DNA from: Clusia tigrina
Lineage: Eukaryota > Arthropoda > Insecta > Diptera > Clusiidae
Direction: 5' to 3'
Length of the DNA stretch: 64,000 bases
Assembly (NCBI GenBank): GCA_920105625.2
Contig: OV050031.1
Span: 126,574,275-126,638,274, forward strand
The notes under the pieces were generated by a model. The model was not told the DNA's origin. It saw only the letters and a program-made list of their open reading frames with translations, and searched no databases. Position numbers and translations under genes: made by a program. Shown here in pieces: positions 11,658 through 24,621 of the stretch. The first letter of the stretch is position 1. Each line of letters begins with the position of its first letter.

Positions 11658-12040
<383 letters not shown>

Positions 12041-12126
12041 AGTGGCAGCCTTTGTCGCAAAAAGCACACTTATGCACATAGAATTGCTCGTTGTGGTACA
12101 ACACTGACACGACGCGACTCCCCCGT

Positions 12127-13212
12127 CTAGAATTTTGGGAACCACAGTGATTCCGAAATGAACCTGGCTATGTCCTTGATGTTGATGGAAGATAGTTCGG
12201 TTAAGGAAGTGAATAAAAGTGAGCCTAGGAATTTTAATCTACGCCTGGCCAGAGCTGGGCACTGACACATGAGATGAAGTACTGTTTCTTCCTCCTCCTC
12301 AGAGCCACAGCTGCGACAGAAGTCATTATGGGGCAGTGCTAATCTTTCAGCGTGTTTCCCGATCAGGCAGTGTCCCGTGAGCAAATTTATTATAGTGCCG
12401 ATGGAGTTCCTGCTAATATTGAGTAGCTGACTAATACGCCTAATGTCGATAGTGCTCCAGGTTTGTCTGGCAACACTACAGGTATGTTCATTTACCCAGG
12501 CTTTTTTAGCTTCCTCAAGGTAGTCATGTTTTATGGCCCATTTGACCGTGGCCAGTGGGACACCTACATCAAAGGAGGGGGAGATGTCAGGGAGCAGCGT
12601 ACCTATTTTGGCCAATTCATCGGCCTCGCAGTTTCCTGGAATGTCGCTATGTCCAGGCACCCAGCATATGTGAACTTGTGAGTTACCGGAGACGACGTTC
12701 AGGGAGGAGCGGCAGTCGAGTACAAGCTTGGAGGTAGTGAATACATCAGCCAGTGACTTGACTGCCGCCTGACTGTCCGTGAATATGCGTATCATCACAT
12801 CGCATACTTCATTTCGAATAAGCCACTTGGACGCTTGGAATATTGCCATTACTTCCGCCTGAAAGACGCTGCAATGGTCAGGGAGATGATAGGAGAGCTT
12901 GATGCCAAGTTTTCTGGAGAAGATGCCGCAACCGACCTTATTCTCCAGTTTGGAGCCATCCGTATATATGTCAATGGAACTGCCAGTGACCACTAAATTG
13001 TTGGACCATTCCTCTCTACTAGGAATGTAAGTGTCGAACCCGTGGTTTAGATTAGGTGTAGAGCACGTATAGTCAACGTCCGCCTGTACGGGTGTGTCCT
13101 GCATCAGAATATTGGCGTGGCCCAGGTTCAGTCTAGTCCAGCGCGATATAAAATTGAGTCTGGTTGCCGAGCATTTTGCTTGTTGCCTAACCAGAAGCTT
13201 AGTGGGAAACAA
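12127..13212 (-). pseudogene. RNase H and C-terminal domain of LOA-type LINE
   Basis: An open frame of 361 residues. The RNase H active-site residues are all visible: IYTDGSK (first Asp), FQAEVMAI (Glu), FTDSQAAV (Asp), and WVPGHSDIPGNCEADELAK (His and last Asp). RNase H removes the RNA strand of the cDNA hybrid. A CxxC...H...C motif (CRSCGSEEEEETVLHLMCQC) follows near the C-terminus, then a stop. The apparent start is not a real initiator; it lies at the junction with the inserted LINE scrap. This part is undamaged, but separated from its RT. Confidence 0.9.
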
Positions 13213-13880
13213 AAAATCATTTCAATAGCAGATCATATGGTGTAAAAACGGTATTTTAATTCTGATTTTGAGATTATTAACTCAGACTGTGGTCAATGGA
13301 ACATGAGGTCGGTTGTAGAATTCTAGACTGAAGGAATCAAATTGCTGACAAACTAGCAATGGCCGGATCCGCAGCAAGCTTCATAGATCCAGATCCATAT
13401 TGTGGTATCAACTGGACGGAGAACATTGTCTCGGAATGTCCGTGGGAAGAGATAAAAGGCATCTCCAATCTGAAAAACTTCCAAGGCGATTTACCATTTA
13501 AAAGGGAACTGCGAAATATGTGCAAAGCATAGTTGAGGGATATAAAGGGATTTCTCTAAGGTCACTAATACCTGATCTCCTCTCACCTTACTAAAATCAA
13601 TCAACTTGACAACGAAGAGTGTCGGCTCTGTTTAAAAGAAGATGAGATCACAGAACACATACTGTGAACCTAAATTCCATTGGCAAAGATTAGAATTCAC
13701 ATATTTCACCGCGACCAGTTGGATCCGGTGGAAATAAAAATCCTCACTTATCGACATTCTCAAGATACTGGAAGAAAAAATATTTCCTTTCATGGAATAT
13801 CTAGGTAGAAAAGGACGTATTGACTTAAACTGGGATGCTTTGACATCACCAAACAAGTAATGCAAATAGGGCTTTGGTAG
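13213..13880 (+). pseudogene. LINE scrap in opposite orientation (RNase H end)
   Basis: On the plus strand, broken frames give ADKLAMAGSAASFIDPDPY (the end of an RNase H domain), then near 13,610 a second block with ECRLCLKEDEITEHIL (a CxxC...H zinc-type motif), then YLGRKGRIDLNWDALTSPN before a stop near 13,857. This is the C-terminal part of ORF2 of another RNase H-bearing LINE, opposite to the surrounding LOA element, whose RT ends near 13,885 and whose RNase H frame starts at 13,212. No clear target duplication was found. Confidence 0.7.
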
Positions 13881-13884
13881 AGGT

Positions 13885-15185
13885 GGTACGCAGAGCCCCT
13901 GTTATCATAACCGTTGCTGTTCTTCTAACCTTGTCAAGAGGTTTTAGGTTCGCCGCCTTGTCAGTTGCGGGCCACCTTGTCAGTACGGCTCAACCACCGC
14001 CGCATAGAGCCAGGACATGGTTCCAGGTTGGACGCCCCATGTTGTCCCCATGGCCCTCTTGCAGCAGTACAGAGCACACGAGGCTTTCCGTACCCTCTCC
14101 GCCAAATTTGCTTTCCAATGGAGCTTAGGGTCCAGGATCAAACCTAGATACTCGACGCTATTGCTTAGGCTAAGCGTATTCCCATTAAGTTTGGGTAGGT
14201 CAAAACTTGGTATTTTGTGCTTCCTGGTGAAGAGCATGACCTTAGTTTTGGAAGGGTTGACATCTAGGCCAACTTCAAGACACCATTGGGACAGAATGCT
14301 AAGAGTGTAGCTTAGCTTTTCTGCTAGTGTTGACAGATATTTACCGGAAACAGAGATAGCAATGTCGTCCGCATAAGCTATAGTGTTGCAGCCGGTCTGA
14401 TCTAATCTCCTAAGTAGTGTGTTCACCGTCAAATTCCATATGAGGGGTGAGAGCACACCGCCTTCTGGAGTACCTCTCTTGACAGTCCTTTTAGCATGTA
14501 CGTTTCCTATTGAGGAGCTAATGACGCGTGTTTTCAGTAGCTTTTCGATGAACCTAACCAAGCTGCGGTCCAGGTTCAGGTTTACTAAGGATTTCGTGAT
14601 GGCGGAGGGACAAATATTGTTGAATGCCCCTTCTATATCGAGAAATACTGCAAGAGTATATTCTTTGTTGGCAAGAGATTTCTCTACTTGCTCAATGAGC
14701 ACGTGAATCGCTGTTTCCACAGACTTGCCTTTAGTGTAGGCATGTTGTGATTTGGAAAGGCACGTGGAATTAATAGATCTCCTGATTTGTATATCAAGGA
14801 CTCTTTCCAGTGTTTTCAAAAGAAAGGAGGACAGGCTAATTGGCCTATAGTCCTTAGGCTTGGTGTGGGTCGACTTTCCCGCTTTAGGGATGAAAACTAC
14901 TCGAGCTTCTCTCCAGCTTATGGGAATGTACGACCATCTTAGGCATGCATTATAAATATGCAGTAGCCAGGGCGCAACTGCACTTGCAGTGTGCTGAATG
15001 TCCGCGGGAATGATACCATCAGGCCCGGGAGATTTAAAAGGCTTAAAGCTGTTGATGGCCCACTGAATATGCGTGTTGGTCATTTGGAATTGGGTTGAGT
15101 GACTTAAAGAGTGGTTGGTGTTAAAAGACCTGCAATCCACAAAGATTTTATTCCCCGGGAAGTGTGTTTCTATTAGGGCGTCCAA
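13885..15185 (-). pseudogene. Reverse transcriptase of LOA-type LINE
   Basis: A 401-residue open frame (13,980-15,185) plus a continuation to about 13,885. Motifs in order: KSPGPDGIIPADIQ, DYRPISLSSFLLKTLERVL, SQHAYTKGKSVETAIH, FLDIEGAFNNI (first catalytic Asp), RGTPEGGVLSPLIW, IAYADDIAIS (catalytic DD) and YLGLILDPKLHW. The catalytic triad is present. The thumb continues past 13,980 in a shifted or stop-interrupted reading and is cut off by the inserted LINE scrap. Confidence 0.9.
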
Positions 15186-16290
15186 AGTGTCGGTTTCAGA
15201 GTCGGTCCAGGTACCGTCCGATCTCTGAATACATTCCAGAGCCCGAGGGGTGGTATTGAGAATCCTCCGGAGTCTACTTGTCTCGGACGAGCTTTCTATG
15301 TTGCCACAGAAGTCTCGCCAAAGCGCTCATTTGGATCTCCTAACCATATACTTGAGTTCCCTTTGTTTGTCTTTGAAAGGGAGCCAGTCATTTGTGGCTT
15401 TGGCTCTGTTGAAGAGCTTGCGACATACTTTTCGTAGCTCAGCAATTTCCGAATTCCACCAAGGGGGTTTTGGTTTTCCTCTTGGTTCCGGGAAGTTGCA
15501 GGCTGATTTGGCAGCAGAGTTAAATAGTGCTGTAATGGTTTCAACCGCTCGATCTATATCGAGGTGATTATTGATCGTGGGAGGAGTCGACTGCAGGCCC
15601 GACTCCATAATGGTCTGGAATCGTGTCCAGTCAGTTCTTTTCCTGTTAGTGTGTCTTTTGCGCTCTGCCGTATCTAACGTATCTGAGATCGCAATTCTAA
15701 AACAGATGTAACAGTGGTCCGAGAAGGAGCATTCCTGCAAAACGCGCCAGCTCGAAATAAGGTGAGACGAGTGATTATTACCAAGAGTTAGATCGAGAAC
15801 CTCCCTTCTATTTGAGGTAATGAAGGTTGGCTTTCTCCCCCTGTTAGTAATTACTATGTCGTTAGTAAGAATAAAATCAAAGAGTGACTCACCCCGCCCG
15901 TGCTGCCCCACACCTCGTGATGGGCATTGGCATCGGCCCCGATGACTACCGGGATGCGCTTTCTATTAGCCTCCTCTACCAGCAGCCTTAAAGCATCCGG
16001 AGGCGGCGTCAGCCCGTGGTCGTGCGCCATGTAGCTGCTGACGATCCATATAGCCATGGTGTTGGTGGAAATAACCATGGCTACATTATCCTTGTCGCTG
16101 AACCTGTGAAGAAGAAGAGCGTTAATATTGTTCTTAACAAGAATACAGGCTCTGGGTTTACCTCAATCCTGCACGAATACTGTGCGGTATCCGCTTGTAG
16201 TGAGTCCGCGAACCTGATCATTTACGACCCAAGGTTCTTGGACCAGTATGAGTTCCTCTCCTTTTTGAGTCAGGTGGAGGATCAGGGCTG
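15186..16290 (-). pseudogene. Endonuclease and EN-RT linker of LOA-type LINE
   Basis: The frames at 15,327-15,911 and 15,854-16,078, with more upstream to about 16,290, give the endonuclease blocks: ELILVQEPWVVNDQVRGL and GKPRACILVKNN upstream, WIVSSYMAHDHG, GADANAHHEVWGSTG (active-site D-N), and VLDLTLGNN and FSDHCYICF (catalytic D-H). The linker with LRKVCRKLFNRAKATNDW follows. A frameshift separates the two frames near 15,880 and a stop lies upstream of the GKPRA block. The relic at 795-1,126 is from the same or a close family. Confidence 0.85.
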
Positions 16291-16316
16291 CTGAGGCAGC
16301 CATGGAATGGTGAAGG

Positions 16317-17454
<1,138 letters not shown>

Positions 17455-17850
17455 TAATAGGGTTAAGGAGGAAGTAATTGATATCACTCTGACCACTGGA
17501 TCTGGTTGCACGCAGAGTTAGGATTGTTTAGGAACAAGTCAAGAGGACTCTTCAACAAGGCCAGAAACAGTCGGCTGAAAGAGGATTGGGAAAATTATAG
17601 AGTCAGTTTTAATGAGTATAAAAGCAAAATTAAGGCTGCAAAAAGGGAGTCCTGGCAGAAGTTCTGCGGAACTCTGGAGTCGGTAAATGCGGCATCGAGA
17701 GTCAGGAAAATACTGTGCAGAACCACGACGGTTCTCGGCAGTGTGAAGAGACAGGATGGCTCATGGACTGGCTCGTGTCTACTAAACATCATCCTCCTTA
17801 CCTCCGGAAAAGATTTTAATGAACACTTATTATTTTAAGAGAACAATAAC
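17455..17850 (+). pseudogene. LOA/R1-type LINE fragment, EN-RT linker
   Basis: The frame at 17,506-17,838 reads ELGLFRNKSRGLFNKARNS, then WENYRVSFNEYKSKIKAAKR, SWQKFCGTLESVN and a VLGSVKRQDGSW block. This is the basic region between endonuclease and RT in LOA- and R1-type ORF2 proteins. A trace of the endonuclease end (EEVIDITLTT) precedes it in another frame. The plus-strand orientation, opposite to the LOA element to its left, makes it a separate fragment. No RT follows. Confidence 0.75.
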
Positions 17851-18065
17851 AATATAGCTAGGTACGGAAATAAGATGATGATAAGCCAATACACAAAAAT
17901 TACGATGGTGGTAGATCTTCTCTCTTAAAACAAGACATGGTTTGTAGTAGTTTCCTTGTTAGTATATTGGAGTTATCCATCAATTTGTTTGTTATCCCTT
18001 TTTGATTTCTGAGTGCACCTGACCTATTAAGGACTCACCAATATCTTGGTGGATGTTTATGTTCT

Positions 18066-18310
18066 TCACGTACCACTGTGCACCTTTGATGGTTGGTAGT
18101 ATTTTTGATTGAGTCCTCTGCAACAGTTCGGTGTTTGATGTTTTTGCTTCGCCCATCTTTTCTTTTCAATATGAGTTCTCCAGGTAAGGCGTCTGTCAAG
18201 GTGTGCACCTATATATTTCACTTCAGTTTCTTGTGGTGAAGTTTTGTTGTTGAGTGTGATAGCGGAGCCCTTATTTCTGTTGAGTGTAAATGTTATATAT
18301 GTGTGCATAT
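18066..18310 (-). pseudogene. Jockey-clade RT fragment
   Basis: The minus-strand frame has ITFTLNRNKGSAITLNN and KYIGAHLDRRLTWRTHI, the block just after the RT catalytic core in Jockey-clade LINEs (compare YLGMHLDRRLTWKTHI at about 9,595). Everything upstream is missing and the C-terminal end is frameshifted. A small dead fragment. Confidence 0.8.
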
Positions 18311-19240
18311 GACCTTTAGAAGTTCATCGTATCTCGTGTCACATTGCGTGTTTTCTCCTCTATCAACTCAAACTAAACTCGTATATCTATTCTCATTCTC
18401 TTCTTGTTACACCTTTCGGTAAACGTTAGTCTGCAGCTTCCCGATGTGTCTGCCGTGTCAGACCTAGGGGGCCTTGGTAACACATAAATCCCACATCCGG
18501 CCAATCTGAGATGCTTCATCATGTGTCCCACAGCAGGGTCTTTTGTTGATGAGATTATTGTTTTCTGGCTACTCGGAGTTCGTCCTCCGAGGAAGTCCCC
18601 AATTTCCTCCATCCGTCTTTTCCCAGTTTGCGCTTCTCCATTTCTTTGTCTTTTTCCGTATTCACTTTTATTTTTTCTTTTGTTTCATTTATTGTTTTGT
18701 CCGAGGCTGTTTTTTGTTAATTTTTACATCTGTTTCGTACGTTCACCTGCCAACCTACGCCGACTGTGCGTTCCACCGGAGCACGGGGACCTAGTCAAAG
18801 GAAGGCTAAGTTAATTCACATTAGCGCCCCATATCATGATAACGGCCTTACTTCCTGAGGTGTCATACTAGCAGGAAGGCTCCGTGGAAGTACAGCTGGT
18901 AAACTCCCTGGCTGCAAAGTATCCGATAGGTACGGGTCGCATGACACCTCGGATGCGGGGGGCTATTGCGCAAGCCATCTTGGCCAGCGGCACTAAAAAA
19001 CCAAATCTAGGTGCAACCGTTACCAGTCGTTACCACTTGCAGGTGCTAACTCACACTTTCGTCAGTCCACTCAGTTACTGCACATACACTTACCGGTAGT
19101 AAATGTTATTTTCCCTGCGGGTCTGACTACCTACGCAATGTACTTGTAATAATTTTAATTTTATATTTTCTTTCTAATTGATTTAATTAATTAAATGCTA
19201 ATTAATTAAATATACCTTTACTAGTTTTTTAATACATTCA
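18311..19240. other. No recognised gene
   Basis: Frames of 97 residues (+, 18,521-18,814) and 79 residues (-, 18,373-18,612) overlap on opposite strands and match nothing I recognise. 18,800-19,100 is GC-richer than its neighbours and could be UTR of an unidentified element. 19,140-19,235 is AT-rich with a tandem 'taattaatt' run. Confidence 0.35.
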
Positions 19241-19244
19241 AAGT

Positions 19245-19709
19245 TATTTTCACGATTTGCAATTTACCAACTTGTCTTCGAATAAATCCTTACCAAATTC
19301 AGATTGTGCAAATCCGACAATAGAAATAATTTGCGAAACATCTTTTACTGAGGACATAGGGCTCTCGACATCTGCTCAAACTGCCGTGCATATTATATGC
19401 AAGGAAAATCCGACGGAATCAGTTGAAACTCTATCTATTTATTATCGATTGTGTACATGCCGCATTTTTTACGGATGGTGTGCCTAACAAATCTCTTCTG
19501 CTGGATGGCACATGTCTGCTATTCCTTGTATTTTACTGATTCTGTGAGTGAAGCTGTATTCAATGGAGACCCAAAAGCGGTTGAAGGTACAATAGCCCAG
19601 ATACGCTACGAGGAAGGGATGCGCTTTGGATGCTGGGGCATGGCTATGTATTCGGTATCGTGTGCTTGTTACTCGCTCGTGATTGATAGACTTATACAGC
19701 GGTTTTGGT
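19245..19709 (+). pseudogene. SLC45-family sugar transporter exon, frameshifted
   Basis: The only convincing host gene piece. The segment LTNLFCWMAHVCYSLYFTD, then EAVFNGDPKAVEG, then YEEGMRFGCWGMAMYS matches the conserved membrane block of SLC45 proton/sugar symporters as I remember them. The upstream part (19,257 to about 19,430) is in a different frame and looks like the polar loop before this block, so a frameshift lies at about 19,425-19,445. The exon ends at a canonical donor: coding sequence, then gtaagt starting at about 19,709. No acceptor or neighbouring exon is obvious. The Phe-Val-Gly usual after FTD is Ser-Val-Ser here. Probably a pseudogenised or duplicated exon; a real exon with a sequencing indel is the alternative. 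Confidence 0.7.
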
Positions 19710-20817
19710 AAGTGGTACCACACACATTGTAACAAAAAACATATAAATATGTTTGCACATTTATTTACATTTAATAATAGATTTAAGCACTGTCTCTTTG
19801 AAAATCTGAGTGGAGGTGTTTTGTAGGATATCACGTTTCCTTGTTCCCATGACGTTTATATATATATATATATATATGAGAAATAAAATGCTTGTGAATG
19901 TAAGGATGTAATCTTTACAGAACACGAAAAATGCACAATTTTTTAAAGTTTAGTTAAATATTGTTATTAAGATATTCTCTCATGAAAAGTTTTACTCTTT
20001 TGCAAATATTTGCAACGGCAAGGAAGGTGTATGCAAACATCGTTTGATGTTGTATTCAACTATAATAACCCATACAGAAATGTTTTGAAAACATAAGTAT
20101 TACATGTCAAATATGCAAAACTCAAAATAATGATGCAGAACCATTAACCAAACTTGGTTTGTTGCTTACTGTATCTAATAAGAGGCAAACAAAGCTAAAC
20201 GAATAATATTATAACTGAGATTTAAGAGTTTGTCAAAATATTGCGACTACAAGCACAATAAACCAAAGCAATGTGTGCAAATACAGAATATACCATATAT
20301 AACGATAAAAGCAGAGAGTGTAGTGAATATTCATTATCAACTTCGCAATGATGTCAACTTTGTTGTCGAAGACTGTTCGCGGACCGATTTACGATTTAGT
20401 TTAATGATAAGATATATATTTGTTTTATTCCAACCTATGTGCTGCTATGCAAGTTGTTGCAATTTTCATGCTGTAACGAATTTGAGTATTGTGTTTCTAT
20501 AAATTGGGTGGAGAGCAATTTCGTAGCAAAATTGTATTCTTTATTCCTATTTGAAATCGCTTATACTTAATTATTTTTACTTTATTCCTTATCTCTTTTA
20601 AACAAAAATTTATCATTTCATGTGCTACCTTGCAAATATCACAATATGAAGTAATTAAACATCTAACTATATGTGTATATATATATAAACATTCACACAA
20701 ATACATTTATATATATATATATATATGTTTGGAAAATCTTCTTAATTTGAACACTTGTTAATGAAGCACTATAAAGAGCAAGTATTACAGATTTTGAGTA
20801 GAGATATTCAAGAAGTC
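19710..20817. other. No recognised gene; AT-rich
   Basis: If the SLC45 exon is real this would begin as intron. It holds two short TA tracts (about 19,858-19,877 and 20,709-20,726) and short frames without motifs. Confidence 0.4.
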
Positions 20818-21305
20818 TGTTTGTACCTGCTCCAACGCAAAAGTCGAATCAGCAATTCCCATTACCAATTCCAGCTCTTGAAAGCTGAATAAAAAGTACG
20901 CCCGACGAACGGATATACAGCGTGTGAAGCATTATCAGCCCTTCCTTACACGTGCGGTCTAAAGCATTAATTTGCCCTAAGTATGCACAAACTCTGGTGC
21001 CTTGCACATAATTGCAGACACCACAAATATATTTAATTCTGTAGAATAAGCAAAATTATAATGTAAATTCAATCAATTAATAAATTAAAATGGAGTTATA
21101 CTTTTGAAGTCAAACAATCAACAGTGTTTTCCTTCCAAGGTTAATTCAAGACTACTACTTGATTAGCCAAAACACTCTTTCGGTACTGTACTCAAAGAGA
21201 CATCAGACTTCAAGTATTGCACTTGAATTCATCATCACGATATTTCGGTATTGCACCCAAGGAATCGGTAACCGAGTAGTAAACCAACTATCGTATCTAT
21301 AAACA
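20818..21305 (+). repeat. 5' LTR of BEL/Pao element
   Basis: It starts TGTTTGTACC and ends ATAAACA, giving inverted termini TGTTT/AAACA; length 488 bp. AATAAA lies at 20,888-20,893. The first 254 bp recur at 28,211-28,464 with few differences. The rest (21,072-21,305) has no counterpart downstream, so the 3' LTR is taken to be truncated. The end is set by the AAACA terminus and the primer site that follows. Confidence 0.85.
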
Positions 21306-21325
21306 TTTTGGAGACCCCGGCGAGA
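21306..21325 (+). promoter_or_regulatory. Primer-binding site of BEL/Pao element
   Basis: ttttggagaccccggcgaga directly follows the LTR end. The TGGAGACCCCGGCGA core looks like the complement of a tRNA 3' end and resembles BEL/Pao primer sites; the tRNA is not identified. Confidence 0.7.
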
Positions 21326-21429
21326 TTCTCAAGCAAGACAACCAGAAGTACCTCCAGAATGATATCCAGGGATATCATAACTCAGCACACAGAGTTTCAA
21401 CTTTAAATCACCTTTAACATTCAGCGTGG

Positions 21430-23021
21430 CGCATCACCAAGAAACAATTGAGCTGTTGGACAAGTTGACCAGGGCACAGTATGAAGTGGGCTCGGCAATA
21501 GAGCAAATGGTGAGCAACTTTAAGAAGGATCCACAAGACCGAAAACCATCGAAAATGCCAGTAAACGCATGAAGACTCTGAAGGAGGCGTTCGAACATCA
21601 ACATCATCTCGTAGTCGAACTGGACGAAGTTAATCATGAATACTTCAAACAGAATTAGAGAGGCAACGTAGCAAACCTCCACGACTGGTTGTTAACCAAA
21701 TTACAACGCTTCCTCAATGAGGATGAAGAGAAGCGTAAAACCCCAGTGCAATTTGAAGTTCCCTTCCACGTTCATCAAGGAGGCTTTAACCAGCCATCAG
21801 GAAGGTGATTGACTCATAGCCCAAGTACGGCAGCAACAGGCGTTGGTGCGTGCAATTTCTCGAGTCATTGGAGATGTGCACTCGGAAACTGATCAGTCAC
21901 ATGCACCAGTGTACTATAATATCAAACCAAAATTATTGATACGTTACCACCATAATCTGGTGCAAAATAACCAATGGATATGGCAACGAACAAACCTGGG
22001 CGAAATTGATGGTTATGATGCGGACCAATTCTACGAGACCGAAGATGCACTTCAAAACGTACTCATTAAGTTACGGCATCATACTCTAGTCAGTACACCA
22101 GACAACTCCACGCCAATCAATACCATCCCACAGGCATTAAATGGCATTTGCCCAAAGCTACCTTGCCAGTTTTTGATGGTAACTATTCAACGTGGAAACC
22201 ATTTCGCGATTGTGATGTTAACATGATGCACGATTGTGATGTTAACATGATGCATCAGCCACACACAAAAAATGTTTTACTTGGCTGCCAACGTAACTGG
22301 AGAAGCTAAAGCACTCATCGGTCACTTGCCAGCATGCGAGGAAAACTATAAAGCAGCCTGGCAAATCTTGGGCGATAGGTTTAACAATAAACGCAAATTG
22401 GTTAAAACTATCTATAGCAAGTTGTTTAATAAAAAGAATGCTAGCAACGAAATGGGCTCAACCCTTAAAACATTACACGATGAAGCCAAGGAATGCATTT
22501 ACACGTTAAAAAGCCAAGGAGTTCCAGTAGATAGCTTCCACACAATTTTCGAGTATCTTTTATTGCAGAAGTTAGATAAAACGTCAAGATCCGAGTATGA
22601 ACTGACGCTAGATCAGCCTCAGGAGTTCCAACCCATTGACCGCCTATTGAAATTCTTAGAAAAACGTTTTCAATCATGTGAATACCGAGAACCACAACAC
22701 AAAATTATCAACAATAAATCTACAAACGTGAAGTATCATTCAACGCTATTCCCAGCAACCAAGGCCGCAACGGGCTGCCTCGTATGCAAAGGCAATCACC
22801 AACTTTTTGCATGCGCACAATTCCCTGCAAAAACGCCCCATCAGCGTTTTGATATAATTAAACAACACAAGCTTTGTGCGAATTGCATGAAAAATGGTCA
22901 TACGTCGAAAACATGTTCACTGAGAGGATGCACCAAATGCAACAAGAATCACAACTCATTAGTGCATTTTGATCAAAAGCTAGCTAAGGGCCCATCCAAT
23001 AACTCGGGTCAATCCAGTTAA
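21430..23021 (+). pseudogene. gag of BEL/Pao element
   Basis: The gag region starts near 21,430 (AHHQETIELLDKLTRAQYE) and is broken by stops before 22,200. The best frame (22,272-23,021, 249 residues) holds the DUF1759-type core (LAANVTGEAKALIGHLP, YKAAWQILGDRFNNKRKLV) and the cysteine/histidine cluster typical of BEL/Pao: CLVCKGNHQLFAC, CANCMKNGHTSKTC, CTKCNKNHNSLVH. A perfect 24-bp tandem duplication at 22,207-22,254 lies just upstream of that frame. Gag forms the particle and binds RNA. Confidence 0.88.
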
Positions 23022-23063
23022 GGGTCATCTCAGACACTCACAACATTCGTAAGTGAGCTTACC

Positions 23064-23330
23064 GTGGAGTTACATAGCTATACAAGTGTCATAGAAAAAC
23101 CAATCACCACCTCATTAGTGTCCCCTGTCAACCGTGCGGGCGTGAAGCATGTGCTGTTGAGCACTGTCGTCTTAAAAGTCAATGACTTCCGTGGCAATGA
23201 ATTTCAATGCTGTGCAGTTTTGCAGAGCGGATCACAGACAAACTACATTTCGGCCAGGTTGGCAAAGAAACTCGGATTACCAACACAATATAATCCGCAG
23301 TACTTTGGTGGAATTGGGGAAGTTCAATAA
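23064..23330 (+). pseudogene. Aspartic protease region of BEL/Pao element
   Basis: The motif that normally reads L-D-S-G-S/T-Q is LQSGSQ here: codon 23,223-23,225 is CAG (Gln) where the catalytic Asp is expected. The following NYISARLAKKLGL matches the family. The related element at 45,653-46,093 keeps LDSGTQ. Loss of this Asp should abolish processing. Confidence 0.8.
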
Positions 23331-23369
23331 CGTGCTACTCATCGGGCCACCATTAAACTTGAGTCACTA

Positions 23370-24620
23370 TTGACTAGTTACTCAGCCCGAATTGAAGTCA
23401 TCATACTACAAAAAATTACACATCCACTGTCAACACAGAGTTTCGGTGTGATAACCTGGCATATTCCTAAAAATATTCAATGGGCTGATCCGGAGTTTAA
23501 TGAATCAGGTCCAATTAACATTCTCATTGGCAACGAATGTTATCTGGTATTGCTAGTAGTCGGCCAAATCAAATTGGGAACCGGACTCCCCATATTGCAA
23601 AGCACCGTATTCGGATGGGTGGACACATCTCAATTCCATCAACACTTGAAACTACGTTCTGCGGTATTAGAGTTACGAATGAAGATGAATCATTATCCTA
23701 ACAGCTCGAGCGTTTCTGGCAGTTAGAAGAATTTGACACCTACAGCCCGCTGCTAGCAGCGATAGAAAGGACTTGCGAAGCATTTTTTAACCAAACTGTG
23801 TGTCGAGCAGCCAACGGACAGTTCGTTGCGCGTTTGCCTTTCACTGATAACGCAAGCCCTCTTGGGGACTCGAAGGCTATCGCGTTACAACGCTTTTACT
23901 CCATCGAACGTAAATTAAAAAATTTTATGACGTAAATTACAAAATTAAAATGCAGTATACGGCCTTCATGGAGGAATACCTGCGGCTAGGTAACATGGAA
24001 GAAGTTAGCGGAAGCATACACCAACTCCACTACTTTTTACCTCACAACTGCGTTCTGAAGCCAGACAGCACCACCACAAAGTTGCGTGTCGTTTTCGACT
24101 CATCAATGAAGACTTCCACAAATGTATCATTGAACAATGTGCTACTAAAAGGTCCAAAACTTCAAGAAGTCTTATTTGCGGTTCTGTTGAGATTTCGAGT
24201 ACGCAGATATATTTTCACAGCAGATATCGAGAAAATGTACTGACAAATCATCGTGAACGAAGCTGACCTCAAGCATCAACTAATCTTGTGGAGGAACACG
24301 CCAAACGAACCTCTGAAAAGTTACCAATTAAACACAGTGACTTATGGAGTCATATCGGCACCATATTTGGCGATAAAATCTCTACGCATATTACCCAAGG
24401 AACATAGCACACAATATCCGCACGACTCCAGATGCTTACAAAGAGATTTTATGTGGACGACGTTATGAGTGTAGCCGATACGTTAGCAGAAGCCTTGCTC
24501 GTACAGGAGGAATTGAACTCCCTCACCAAGTCAGCAGGTTTTAAATTAAGGAACTGATGTTCGAGTAATAGAAAAATGTTAACCAAAGTCAAGGCAGAGG
24601 ATCGAGCAATTCAATAGAAA
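23370..24620 (+). pseudogene. Reverse transcriptase of BEL/Pao element
   Basis: The frames 23,370-23,726, 23,950-24,243 and 24,253-24,468 together cover the RT: NILIGNECY, LPILQSTVFGWV, YFLPHNCVLKPDS, KLRVVFDSS, IFTADIEKMY and YQLNTVTYGVISAPYLA. The catalytic YVDD is encoded at 24,450-24,461 but in a frame shifted from the preceding one. A TGA at 24,241-24,243 interrupts the block after EKMY. More stops follow near 24,560. Confidence 0.88.
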
Positions 24621-24621
24621 T

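Noticed and set aside
20818..21071. A 254-bp LTR with both copies complete
   Set aside because: The primer site would then be 238 bp from the LTR end and there is no target duplication; an LTR of 488 bp ending AAACA next to the primer site fits better.
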